Assembly: GCA_030141605.1 (NCBI GenBank)
Contig: JAQGDQ010000189.1
Location: 1 to 64,000 of the forward strand
Reading direction: 5' to 3'
Source: Tubiluchus corallicola
Taxonomy: Eukaryota; Priapulida; Priapulimorpha; Priapulimorphida; Tubiluchidae
Length of the DNA stretch: 64,000 bases
This document shows positions 20,174-29,729 of the stretch, in pieces. Made by a program: the position numbers and the translations under genes. The notes below the pieces were generated by a model. It searched no databases. It saw only the letters and a list, made by a program, of their open reading frames with translations, and was not told where the DNA came from. Positions within the stretch are counted from its first letter, which is position 1; the number at the start of each line of letters is the position of its first letter.

Positions 20174-22292
20174 TTATTGCCAATAGAGGGTAGGCCATTT
20201 ACCACCATTATCATCCCACTTCCAAGGTTCACTATCACTTGTGCCAAATATCCAGTCAACAAAAACTTCAGCATTAGGATCCTGGCCCGTGTCATAATAT
20301 TTGCCTTCAGTTTTTCTCAGGTTAGAAGCAGCAGAAACACCTGTTCCTGCACTCGATCTTTCGCCCTGCTCTGCGCTGGCTATATCCCAGTAGCTGTTGG
20401 TAGTCGAATTATTTCCTTGATTGCCTCCAAACCCTCCTGTAGAACCATCATCTACTCCTGTAACTTTACCTGTAGCATAACACCTTTTTACTAAGGCATC
20501 ATCATGGTGTAGACGCTCAAAAAATCCTCCTACGCGTTGTATCCCTTCTACATTGCCTGTGGCATAACTATCCTCAATATCTCCCCTGTAAAAACGTCCT
20601 ACCAGACCACCAGCATATCCGTCATTTCCAGTCACCCTTACATTGCCTGTGGCATAACTTCTGTAAACCGTGCCATGATTACCGGAAGAACTATGACCAA
20701 CTACTCCCACCAGGCCACCAACATAATTACTTCCTGTAACATCTCCCGTGGCATAACTATTTTTAATATAAGCTGATGATTGTGTGAAAGAGTTAGCTAC
20801 TCCCACCAAACCACCGACAGAATTATTTCCCGTTACATTGCCTGTAGTGTAACAGTTGTTAACAGTGCTATTTCGAGCAAGTTTTCCCACCAGGCCACCG
20901 ACAGTATTATTTCCCGTCACATTGCCTGTAATATAACAGTTGGCAGCAAATACACCAGCATCTGCAACGAACCCCACCAGGCCACCAACCTAATTATATC
21001 CCGTCACACCGTCATCCGATATTTCTATACCCACATTATTGATGGCTGAAGAGCCATAAACAGAGCCAAACAGCCCTACATAGTCCTTATCCTCTCTATC
21101 TATAAAGAAATTATTTATCACAAACCCATTCCCATCAAGTTTGCCTGTAAAACTATCATCATCCCTATTGCCCAAAGGATTAAAACCTTCTTTAGGTAGC
21201 TCTTCCGGGAAAATGCCTCCTGTTTGTGAGGGAGCAGGCAGCTCTATATCATTCATCAAAGTGTAATGACCTAGTAGATTATATTTTATCCCCTGCAGAT
21301 CCTGCCAGCTCTTTATATTATACTGCTCTTTGGTTGTGCTATGGCTAAATTTATCACTTTCTATGGTTAATTCAATGTCAACATTGCCATTCGGTATAGA
21401 CTTCCAATCAGAAATACTCAGCGTACTGCCTATTGTACCATTACCGTCTTTTACTTCTACTGTACCATTTGCAGTTTTATCTGCTATCTTCAATGTGTAA
21501 TTGTAGCTCCCCTCTGCTATATCACTTATCTCAAACAGATCGGGTTTTTCAAAATCCCCTGCTCCTACACGGTTCTCTCTCTCGTAATAGCTCACGGTAG
21601 CGAAAGAGGGCTGTGGCTTTATCGTAACTGTTACTTCATAGTTCTGCGTAAAGGCTTCATTTTGTGATGTCACAGTGTAAGTAACATCGTTTGTAAAGTC
21701 CTTAGAAACCCCACTTCCCGGTGTGACACTTTTCCCTTTTATGTTAATAGTAGGTGTCAATGATGTTACATTTGTACCGAAAGGTACTGTTACTGTAATG
21801 TCATTGCCTGTAATATCCCCACCAATGTCTTTGCCTAATATTCCCTGATTATTGCCTTTCTCAAAAATAAAACTTGTAATCTCATTGTCATCATCAGATG
21901 TTTCTATAACTGTTACAGTATAGTTCTGCGTAGATGTGCCATCTTGTGCTGTTACAGTGTAAGTAACATCGTTTGTAAAGTTGACCTTTGTTACTCCACT
22001 TGTTTGTTGTTTTCCATCTACCGTTACTGAGGCTCCCTCAGATACCGTAAAAGTGGCTACTAACGCTGTTACATCTGTAATTGAAAGGAACTGTTAAGTC
22101 AATAGTGTAGTTTTCTGAAATATCCCCAGGATCTGTTAATATTCCGTTGTTATTGTCAGCTTCAAAAGCAAATTTCGTGATTTTGTTTTCACTGGATAGA
22201 GGCGGTTTTTCGTCGTCTTTTTTACACCCCAATACAAGAGTGAAGAGTGAAAATAGTAATAGTGTTGTGGATAATTTTGATAATGCTTTCAT
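20174..22292 (-). pseudogene. cassette G: DUF5018/GLUG lipoprotein with frameshift and amber stop
   Basis: This first cassette of the array differs at its 5' end: it starts MKALSKLSTT (ATG at 22292) with lipobox LVLGC followed by KKDDEK. In the first DUF5018-like domain the codons for PFN are followed by the same extra base as in cassette F, ending the frame at 22038. The shifted frame runs on through the rest of domain 1, domain 2, the linker and the first GLUG repeat to 20990. There a TAC Tyr codon is TAG (CCAACCTAATT against CCAACGTAATT in sisters). The remainder (20989-20174) is open to the normal end. Both lesions are point changes. Confidence 0.85.
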
Positions 22293-22313
22293 ATTGAATT
22301 TATAAAGATGCTG

Positions 22314-22348
22314 CAAATATATTAAATATTATTATATTTTTATTGAAA
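22314..22348 (-). promoter_or_regulatory. possible promoter of cassette G
   Basis: The minus strand has TATATTTG 22 bases before the ATG and a TTTC about 23 bases further up. The leader is unrelated to those of A-F, in line with the different signal peptide. Confidence 0.35.
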
Positions 22349-22549
22349 GCATTTTATATATTCATTCATTTTTCTTTTGTCAATTTATTCCGGATTTATT
22401 TAAACACGAAAAGGCCAGTTTTTCCGCAATCTGACAAGACAAAAAACAATATATTACCGAAAGCAATGAGGGCTATGTAATCTAAATATAGTTAAATAAG
22501 GGAAGGGGGGGTGTTAGTTGTATGCAGGGGAAGCCGTTTAAGTTTGAAC

Positions 22550-23641
22550 TTATGTTAATGCGATAAAAGGCAACTTTGCTATTTTTGCTTTTATGTTTTT
22601 CCTCCTCACCTGTATAAATATTTCTGCGCCAATATTATGATATCCTTTGTTTATATATCCCATTCCTATACCTTTTTCGAGGATAGGGGATTGGCTGCCT
22701 GAGGTAACATGTCCTATTATTCTGTTGTCTGGCCCCATTATTTTATATCCTTGCCTAGGGACTCCACGTTCGATCATTTCAAAGCCTCTTAACCGCCTGT
22801 TTATTCCATCTGCTTTTTGTTTTAGAAGGAACTTTTTATCAATAAACTCTTTTTCATCAGTAAATTTTGTGATCCAACCGAGTCCTGCTTCTAATGGTGA
22901 GGTTGTGTCATCGATATCGCTTCCATAAAGGCAGTATCCCATCTCAAGGCGAAGAGTGTTTCGGGCGCCCAGCCCGATAGGTTTTATGCCATGTTCTTTT
23001 CCGGCATCAAAAACAGCTCTCCATATTTTTTCAGCATGCATATTGTCGAAATAGAGCTCGAATCCTCCTGATCCGGTATATCCTGTAGCAGATATGATAA
23101 CGTCGTTGATTCCAGCAAAAGTTCCGACAGTAAAGGTGTAATATTTTATATTGAGTAGATCAATTTCTGTCAGTTTTTGCAGCGTTTTTTTAGCCTTAGG
23201 CCCCTGTACTGCCAGTTGCCCCGTGCTGCCGGATGTATTTTCTAGCACTACATCGAAGTTGTTCTGTAAAGTCAGCCAGTCCCAGTCTTTTTGAATGTTT
23301 GAAGCATTTATTACCAGCAGGTATTTTTCAGGGCCAAAGCAATAGACCAGCAGGTCGTCAACTATTCCACCTCTGCCATTTGGGAGGCATGAGTATTGTG
23401 CTTGTCCCGGTTTAAGAGCAGAAGCGTCATTTGTTGTAATATATTGAATAAAATGGAGTGCATTTCTCCCTTTAACCCATATTTCTCCCATGTGAGACAC
23501 ATCGAAAACGCCAACAGCTTCGCGAACTGCTATGTGCTCAGATTTTATTCCATCATATTCTATCGGCATTTCATACCCCGCAAATTCAACCATTTTTGCA
23601 CTATATTTTTTATGCAGTTCAAAGAGTGCTGTTTTTTTCAT
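22550..23641 (-). CDS. gcvT: aminomethyltransferase, T protein of the glycine cleavage system
   Basis: This 363-residue protein transfers the aminomethyl carbon from the lipoylated H protein to tetrahydrofolate, releasing ammonia, in the cytoplasm. The N-terminal LYELH-like start (ALFELHKKYSAKMVEFAGYEMP), FDVSHMGE, the GYTGSGGFELY segment near residue 190 and the C-terminal GHVTSGSQSP block are typical of GcvT. The length is normal. It is a single gene here without gcvH or gcvP nearby. No glycine riboswitch is visible in the 100-base upstream spacer. Confidence 0.95.
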   Translation of the reverse strand: MKKTALFELHKKYSAKMVEFAGYEMPIEYDGIKSEHIAVREAVGVFDVSHMGEIWVKGRNALHFIQYITTNDASALKPGQAQYSCLPNGRGGIVDDLLVYCFGPEKYLLVINASNIQKDWDWLTLQNNFDVVLENTSGSTGQLAVQGPKAKKTLQKLTEIDLLNIKYYTFTVGTFAGINDVIISATGYTGSGGFELYFDNMHAEKIWRAVFDAGKEHGIKPIGLGARNTLRLEMGYCLYGSDIDDTTSPLEAGLGWITKFTDEKEFIDKKFLLKQKADGINRRLRGFEMIERGVPRQGYKIMGPDNRIIGHVTSGSQSPILEKGIGMGYINKGYHNIGAEIFIQVRRKNIKAKIAKLPFIALT

Positions 23642-23744
23642 TATTTTATTGGAGTTTTAAATTTAATGAGTCAGTTTGTTTATAATATACTTGCTATCTC
23701 AAAGGGTTTTATTATTTTGAGCGTAAATATAACTGATTTTGGTG

Positions 23745-24092
23745 ATGGGGCATACTGATTTGAGCTATTTGCGATCTATGTCGGACGATAATTCATCTAT
23801 TGTCCGCGAAATGGTAGAGATGTTTATTAAGCAGGTTCCGGAGTTTTCGGAGAATCTAAAAAGTTTTTTGAGAGATAAAAAGTATGTAAAGCTGGGCGAG
23901 GAGGCGCATAAGGCGAAGTCCTCACTTATAATAGTGGGGATGCACGATCTTGCGGATTTGATGAAGTCACTTCAGCTTTTGACTATTGAGGGAAAGGGTG
24001 TTGATATGTATCCCGATTATGTTAAAAAGTTTGATGAGCAGTGTGATATGGCAGTTAATGAGTTGAAAGAGGAGTTAAAAGGTTTGGAGTAG
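23745..24092 (+). CDS. HPt (histidine phosphotransfer) domain protein
   Basis: This is a 115-residue all-helical protein. The ATG at 23745 (MGHTDLSYL) was chosen over upstream TTG and GTG codons. The motif EEAHKAKSSLIIVGM carries the expected phospho-accepting His (about residue 60) with the following Lys and Ser of HPt domains. Such proteins relay phosphate between hybrid sensor kinases and response regulators. No kinase is adjacent. The neighbour at 24371-27352 has receiver-like domains but is transcribed convergently, so a link is speculative. The gene is divergent from gcvT. Confidence 0.85.
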   Translation: MGHTDLSYLRSMSDDNSSIVREMVEMFIKQVPEFSENLKSFLRDKKYVKLGEEAHKAKSSLIIVGMHDLADLMKSLQLLTIEGKGVDMYPDYVKKFDEQCDMAVNELKEELKGLE

Positions 24093-24370
24093 TAAGGTTT
24101 TTGCAAAACTTATTTTTGTTGATATTTTTCTTCAAAATCTTTTTCAAGGTATTCTTTTTTGAGCAGGCAGAAAGTTTTCATTGGTTTTTCAGCTTGAGTC
24201 ATTTTTTCACTTTGTACAGGTGTCATTTTTTCCTGTTCTGTTTTTGAGAGAGTTCTTTTCAGAGTGTTCGTTTGAGGAAAAGGTGGAAGGTTTTCACTGC
24301 TTTTTTATGCGCAGCCATGTTTTTTCTTTTTGCAAAGGTTTTGTAATGTTTGCTGAGGGGCGGTATGTTA

Positions 24371-27352
24371 TTATGTGTGTTTTATTAGTGCTGCTCTTTT
24401 TTTTCCATCCATTAAAATTTCCAGTTTATTTTTAAATTTTACATGTTTTACGTATTTGCCTTCCCAAACTACTTCCTGCTTATCCAGTAGGTTTATGTCT
24501 ATGTGGTACCCGGAGCTTTGGCGCGGAACAGAGAAGTATCCTACGTTCATTGATGTTACATTATGGAAAAAGTGAGAGCCCAAAGATGCATCCAGTGGAA
24601 AGTCAGGTAGCCCCATTTCAATGATAACTTTTGCAAAGTTAATGTTTGCCCATGTAACTGGTATGCCTGTAAAAGCATCTCTTGTGCCCCATCTTCCCGG
24701 ACCAATAAGTAGATACGGGGTGTTTGCTGATTTCATCTGCTCGTTGGCTTTACACACTTCAAGCGATATTTCCCTTGTTTCTGTTTTATCAAAAGTATCC
24801 GGTTTTACATAAATCACATCCTGTATGTTATCTATTTTTCCGTTTCCCATTCCACGGCTGGATAACATGAGTAGTCTTGATTTGTCTATTTTGTCCAGGT
24901 TGATCTCTACATCACCTTCTCTTCTTATCAGGGGTTTTATCTGTAACAGGTAGAATGTAGGGTATCCGTGCTCCCCCTCTTCAATTTCGAGTGCATATTC
25001 AATTTCTACGGGGAAACCCATAGCTTGCTGAAACAGTTCCAATACAAGGTTAAGTGTGTCTGAAAGAGGTGTGTAGTCGTATTTTAGTATGTTTGCGAAA
25101 TTGATTACTCGCGCCCCAGTCTGGGCAGTGCCTGGTTCAAGAGAGTCATTTTCCCGATTGTATGTTGAAGCGCAATGTTCAAGTACCCCATCTTTTTCCG
25201 CTTCTGATATTTTCAATTTTTTGATAGCTATGTTCTCTTCTCCAGAAGAGAGGTCAAAGTCTTTTATTGACATGTCAATGACATAGAGTTCACCTTGGGA
25301 GTCTCTTAGTTGGTCATGTATTGTTCCGTTGTTCAGTCCCGGATATTTAGGGCAGAAGCGGTAAGCTTTTTCTCCTCCTACGACGAGCATTCCCAGCCCT
25401 ACGCCTGCAACGGCAAAGCCATCTTCTGGTTTCATATAGGAGAAGGGGTAGTAGTTAAACGACTGAGCAATACCACTTATAGTTGGATAAAATTTGTCGT
25501 TGTGTTTATGCCCGACAACCTCCTGGATGATAACAGCCATTTTCTCTTCTTCTATTTTATAGTTTATAGCGTCAAAGTACGATCTTGCATCGGGTGTAAA
25601 TATAGAAGAGTAGACCAGCTTTACTGATGTCATTAAGTGTTCAAAACGGGTGTTTAGATCGGGATTGTTGTTTGGGATAAGGTATGTAGAGTAGACTCCT
25701 GAGAAAGGTCTCAAAAGCGAATCTTCAAATAGTCCCGATGATCGTATTGCCAGAGGAGTTTCTATAGCTTTTGCGTAGCTGTAAAGTTTCTCTTTCAATG
25801 TGTTGCTCAGCTCTGCTTTTAAGAATGCTTTACGCGTCTTTTCATAGTCATGCTGATGATAAGCTACACTATAGAGATTATTTTGTTCAAGAAACCTGTC
25901 AAATTCTGTTGTTCCTATAATAGCTGTTGACGGAAGGCGGATGTTTATCCCCGGCACCAGCTTTTTTAGGTTTATGTTTTCAATGAGGTTACTTATGAAA
26001 GCTAATCCTCTGCCTTTTCCTCCCAGTGAGCCTTGTCCCAGTCGAAGAACAAATCTTTTGTGTCCTGCTAAAGCAGGGTTAAAGTTAACTATGCGTCCGC
26101 GGTTTTTTTGTTCTCTTACTTCGTGAAATACATTTATACAAAAGTCCCTTATTTTATTGGGGTCATCAAAGTCTTCTACTTTATAGGGGAGAAGTTTTTC
26201 GGCCATATTTATTTCTCCTCTGGCCATTAGCCATGCTGAAAAGGCATTTTGGCGGGCATGGTATATCAGTGTTTCAATGGGAACTTTAGTGATTTTATCT
26301 TCAAGTTCACGCAGGTTTTTTGCTTCTTCTATCTTTTTCCCATTTTTGTCTCTAAAAATAAAGTTACCAAATCCCAACTTATTGTTAATAAAGTTACTAA
26401 TATCTAGAGACAGGCTGTCGGAGCTTTTTTTTATGAAAGTTGCTCCTACCTCTTTCGCTCTTGCTTCATTGCCTGGTTCGTGAGATTGCAGTAAGATCGG
26501 AATTGGGAAGCGAAGGTTTCGTTTTACATATTTCAGTAATTCTATTCCGGAGTCTTCGTCATCAATGCCCTGGCGTGCAAATTTCACATCAGAAATAACG
26601 CACAAAAGGTTTTCTTTGTAGTTATTTATTATGCTAACGGCATCTTCATAATTACTGACCAGTAATAGTTTGGGCCGTGCGCGCATTTTCATTATCATGT
26701 TTAGCTCGTCTGTAGACTTATCTGCGACAAGATTTTGTGTCTGTGTCATCAGGTTTGTGTAGAGTATAGGCAAGTATCTTGAGTAGTATGGTATCGAGTC
26801 CTCCACAAGGAGTACAATGCGCACATTTCCCAACTTTGTGTCACGGGCGGCATTTTTTTTATCTTCTATATATTTGATCATTGCCAGGAATATTGTGGAG
26901 TTTCCATTCCACACAAAGACCCTGTCAATAGCCTGCACTGGCTCAGCTGCATTTTGAAAGAACGGGACATCGCTGTTATTGTTTACCAGAAGCAGTATCG
27001 GGATGCGTGGTTTGGCGAAGTGAATATCTTCGGCGGTACGCAGAGGTGCTTCTTTATCGATACCGGCCATTATTATTACCATATCAAAGTGGCGTGAGCT
27101 GAGTGCCTTAATAGCGTCTTCACCGGAGTTAACACTTGTGAAGCGAGGGGCGGTATATAAGTTTAATTGAAGATATTCTCCGAAAATTTTGCTGGAGAAT
27201 TGTTCTTCTCTGACTATTGAGTACGAGTCGTACAGTGTAGCGACCAGTAGTACCTCTTTCACTTTTGTGGGCATCAACTCCTGAAAGATGTCCCTGTCGG
27301 TTTTTTTCTTCTTATATAATGAAGATAGAGAGATGTTGTCAAATTTTTTCAT
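24371..27352 (-). CDS. receiver-like and PEP/pyruvate-binding (PPDK N-terminal) protein
   Basis: This is a 993-residue cytoplasmic protein. Residues about 30-170 and 175-335 look like two response-regulator receiver folds. The second retains LLVEDS, a buried VISDV Asp region and IKKSS with the conserved Lys. From about residue 430 (LGQGSLGGKGRGLAF) to 830 it resembles the ATP-grasp nucleotide-binding part of phosphoenolpyruvate synthase (AIRSSGLFEDS, QPF-like SGVYSTY, EIEYALE). The phosphohistidine swivel and the PEP-binding TIM barrel of true PEP synthase are missing, so it is unlikely to make PEP by itself. The C-terminal 150 residues include LIGPGRWGTRD. A regulatory or phosphotransfer role is inferred. 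Confidence 0.8.
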   Translation of the reverse strand: MKKFDNISLSSLYKKKKTDRDIFQELMPTKVKEVLLVATLYDSYSIVREEQFSSKIFGEYLQLNLYTAPRFTSVNSGEDAIKALSSRHFDMVIIMAGIDKEAPLRTAEDIHFAKPRIPILLLVNNNSDVPFFQNAAEPVQAIDRVFVWNGNSTIFLAMIKYIEDKKNAARDTKLGNVRIVLLVEDSIPYYSRYLPILYTNLMTQTQNLVADKSTDELNMIMKMRARPKLLLVSNYEDAVSIINNYKENLLCVISDVKFARQGIDDEDSGIELLKYVKRNLRFPIPILLQSHEPGNEARAKEVGATFIKKSSDSLSLDISNFINNKLGFGNFIFRDKNGKKIEEAKNLRELEDKITKVPIETLIYHARQNAFSAWLMARGEINMAEKLLPYKVEDFDDPNKIRDFCINVFHEVREQKNRGRIVNFNPALAGHKRFVLRLGQGSLGGKGRGLAFISNLIENINLKKLVPGINIRLPSTAIIGTTEFDRFLEQNNLYSVAYHQHDYEKTRKAFLKAELSNTLKEKLYSYAKAIETPLAIRSSGLFEDSLLRPFSGVYSTYLIPNNNPDLNTRFEHLMTSVKLVYSSIFTPDARSYFDAINYKIEEEKMAVIIQEVVGHKHNDKFYPTISGIAQSFNYYPFSYMKPEDGFAVAGVGLGMLVVGGEKAYRFCPKYPGLNNGTIHDQLRDSQGELYVIDMSIKDFDLSSGEENIAIKKLKISEAEKDGVLEHCASTYNRENDSLEPGTAQTGARVINFANILKYDYTPLSDTLNLVLELFQQAMGFPVEIEYALEIEEGEHGYPTFYLLQIKPLIRREGDVEINLDKIDKSRLLMLSSRGMGNGKIDNIQDVIYVKPDTFDKTETREISLEVCKANEQMKSANTPYLLIGPGRWGTRDAFTGIPVTWANINFAKVIIEMGLPDFPLDASLGSHFFHNVTSMNVGYFSVPRQSSGYHIDINLLDKQEVVWEGKYVKHVKFKNKLEILMDGKKRAALIKHT

Positions 27353-27560
27353 TCTGTGGGTGTTTTCCAGTACGTTATATCCTGATTTTTAAATTCAGAT
27401 GCAACGTTTTTTAATATCTTCTGTTATCCAAAATTAGCCAATTTATTCAATTTATGTTGTAAAAGATTTGACTGGTGAGTGCAAGTACTACAGAAATGTT
27501 CTAAATTAATTTTATTTTTGTATTAGTTTTTAAATATAGACATTAAACACTTGTTATTAG

Positions 27561-29714
27561 ATGAGAAAGAGTATTATGTTTTTGTGGCTGCTGCTATTTG
27601 CAGTTGTGTCCAATACAAGAGGTGATGAGGGAATGTGGATACCTTCCCTTATTCAGAGGCTGAATATTGAAGATATGAGTTTGATGGGTTGTCATTTGAC
27701 AGCCGAGCAAATATACAGCATCAATGAGTCCAGTCTGAAGGATGCTGTTGTATCTTTGAACTATGGTTCGTGCACTGCTTCGCTTATTTCCCCTGATGGT
27801 TTATTGCTTACCAATCATCATTGTGCATTTGGGGATATACAGTCGCACAGCTCCGTGAATAGCGACTATTTGAGAGATGGGTTCTGGGCTATGTCGAGGG
27901 AGGATGAGCTTCCAAATTCTGGCAAGACAGTCTCTTTTCTTATAAGGATAGAGGATGTTACTGATAGAGTGAATGAGGCTCTATCGGGTGGTATTAAAGA
28001 GAGTATCCGTAAGGATAGGTTGGCAGAGGTGTCTGAAGATATTATATCTGAAGTGGAGAGTGACACGCACTACGAGGCTCATGTGAAAGCTATGTTTGAG
28101 TCAAACCAGTACTTCCTATTTGTTTATGAAACATTTAGAGATGTTCGATTGGTGGGAGCACCTCCAAAGTCGATAGGTAAGTTTGGCGGAGATACGGACA
28201 ACTGGATGTGGCCCCGTCAGACCGGGGATTTCTGTTTGTACAGGGTTTATTGTGGGTCGGATGGCAAGCCTGCTGAGTATTCAGAGGAGAATGTTCCGTA
28301 TAAGCCCAGACACTATCTTCCAATTTCTTTAAAGGGTGTATCTGAAGGTGATTTTGCGATGATAATGGGTTATCCGGGCTCTACATCACGCTACCGTAGT
28401 TCTATGGGCGTTGGTCTTACAATGGATGTGACCAACGAGATACGCCGCGATGTGCGTGAGGAGAAGTTAAGAATTATAGGGGAGTATATGGAGCAGAGCC
28501 AGCATGCTCGTATACAGTATTCTTCAAAGTATGCCCGAAGTTCAAACTATTATAAGTATTCTATTGGCCAAAATAGGGGTCTGAAGGCGCTTAATACTAT
28601 TGATAGGAAGCGGGATATTGAGAGGGAGTTTACTGATTGGCTGGATAAAAATCCTGACAAGAAGGAGAAGTATGGTGATGCTCTTGGCCTGATAGAGTCT
28701 GCTTATAGCACAAAGGATGAGAAGGTTGCTTTTATATACATGCGCGAAGCAATATTATACGGGCCTGAGATTTTTACTTTTGCAATGGGAGCAAGGCCGG
28801 CTTATGAGTTGTTGAAAGAGAATTGGAGCGAAGTAGCTATTCGTGCTTCACTGGAGCCATTGTCAGAGGGGCTGGATACTTATTTTAAGGACTATAGTGC
28901 TGATACCGACCAAAAGTTGGTGGCTGCTCTGCTAGAAAAGTATGCAGGCAAGGTGGCACCAAAGTATTATCCTGATTTTTTTCATTCTGTTAATAAAAAA
29001 GATAAGGGTAATTATTCAAAGTATGCTGAGAGTGCATTTGCTAAGAGTATTTTTGCGGATAAGGTAAAGCTGGAAGGGTTTGTAAAGAATCCCAAGTTGA
29101 AAGTACTGGAAAAGGATGCCATATTTCAGGCAATGTTATCGATAAGTGATATTATGGATACTATTTCTGAAGATATGGATGTTTTTATGGATACTCTTCA
29201 AAAGGGGCGGCGGTTGTTTGTTGCCGGCCTTATGGAGATGAGTCCTGACAGAGTAGCATATCCTGATGCTAATTCAACCATGAGGCTTACTTATGGTTCG
29301 GTAAGCGGGTATCAGCCTCGCGATGGAGTACATTACTCATATTTTACAACACTGAAGGGGTGTATTGAAAAGGAGATTCCAGGAGACGATGAGTTTGATC
29401 TTCCGGCGAATTTTGTAGAGCTTTATAATAATAGGGATTTTGGTGTGTATGCTGATAAAGACGGTAGTCTACGCACATGTTTTATAACCAACAATGATAT
29501 TACTGGAGGCAATTCAGGGAGTCCTGTGATTAATGGAGATGGGGAGCTTATCGGTTGTGCTTTTGACGGCAACTGGGAGGCAATGAGTGGAGATATTGCG
29601 TTTGAGCCTGATTTGCAGAGGTGTATAAATGTTGATGCCCGCTATATTATCTGGGTAATTGATAAGTTTGCCGGAGCAAGGCACCTTATTGATGAGATGA
29701 CAATAGTAAGGTAA
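27561..29714 (+). CDS. S46 family dipeptidyl-peptidase, DPP7-like
   Basis: This is a 717-residue secreted serine peptidase that removes dipeptides from free N-termini, probably in the periplasm. A signal peptide occupies about residues 1-21. TNHHC (about 84-88) holds the catalytic His and GNSGSP (650-655) the Ser at about 652. The residue 18 after that Ser is Gly (in AFDGNW). In the family Gly at this place goes with hydrophobic P1 (DPP7), and Arg with acidic P1 (DPP11). A TATTTTTG -7-like element lies at 27513-27520. rnhA follows 15 bases downstream and is probably cotranscribed. Confidence 0.93.
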   Translation: MRKSIMFLWLLLFAVVSNTRGDEGMWIPSLIQRLNIEDMSLMGCHLTAEQIYSINESSLKDAVVSLNYGSCTASLISPDGLLLTNHHCAFGDIQSHSSVNSDYLRDGFWAMSREDELPNSGKTVSFLIRIEDVTDRVNEALSGGIKESIRKDRLAEVSEDIISEVESDTHYEAHVKAMFESNQYFLFVYETFRDVRLVGAPPKSIGKFGGDTDNWMWPRQTGDFCLYRVYCGSDGKPAEYSEENVPYKPRHYLPISLKGVSEGDFAMIMGYPGSTSRYRSSMGVGLTMDVTNEIRRDVREEKLRIIGEYMEQSQHARIQYSSKYARSSNYYKYSIGQNRGLKALNTIDRKRDIEREFTDWLDKNPDKKEKYGDALGLIESAYSTKDEKVAFIYMREAILYGPEIFTFAMGARPAYELLKENWSEVAIRASLEPLSEGLDTYFKDYSADTDQKLVAALLEKYAGKVAPKYYPDFFHSVNKKDKGNYSKYAESAFAKSIFADKVKLEGFVKNPKLKVLEKDAIFQAMLSISDIMDTISEDMDVFMDTLQKGRRLFVAGLMEMSPDRVAYPDANSTMRLTYGSVSGYQPRDGVHYSYFTTLKGCIEKEIPGDDEFDLPANFVELYNNRDFGVYADKDGSLRTCFITNNDITGGNSGSPVINGDGELIGCAFDGNWEAMSGDIAFEPDLQRCINVDARYIIWVIDKFAGARHLIDEMTIVR

Positions 29715-29729
29715 CTGTTTTACAGCTTT

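Noticed and set aside
23642-23744. Glycine riboswitch upstream of gcvT.
   Set aside because: The spacer is only about 100 bases, AT-rich and shared with a divergent gene; no aptamer-like fold is apparent.
24110-24226. A 38-codon minus-strand frame between the HPt gene and the PEP-synthase-like gene, Lys- and Glu-rich.
   Set aside because: Short, no family, no clear promoter or conserved neighbour; AT-rich DNA produces such frames by chance.
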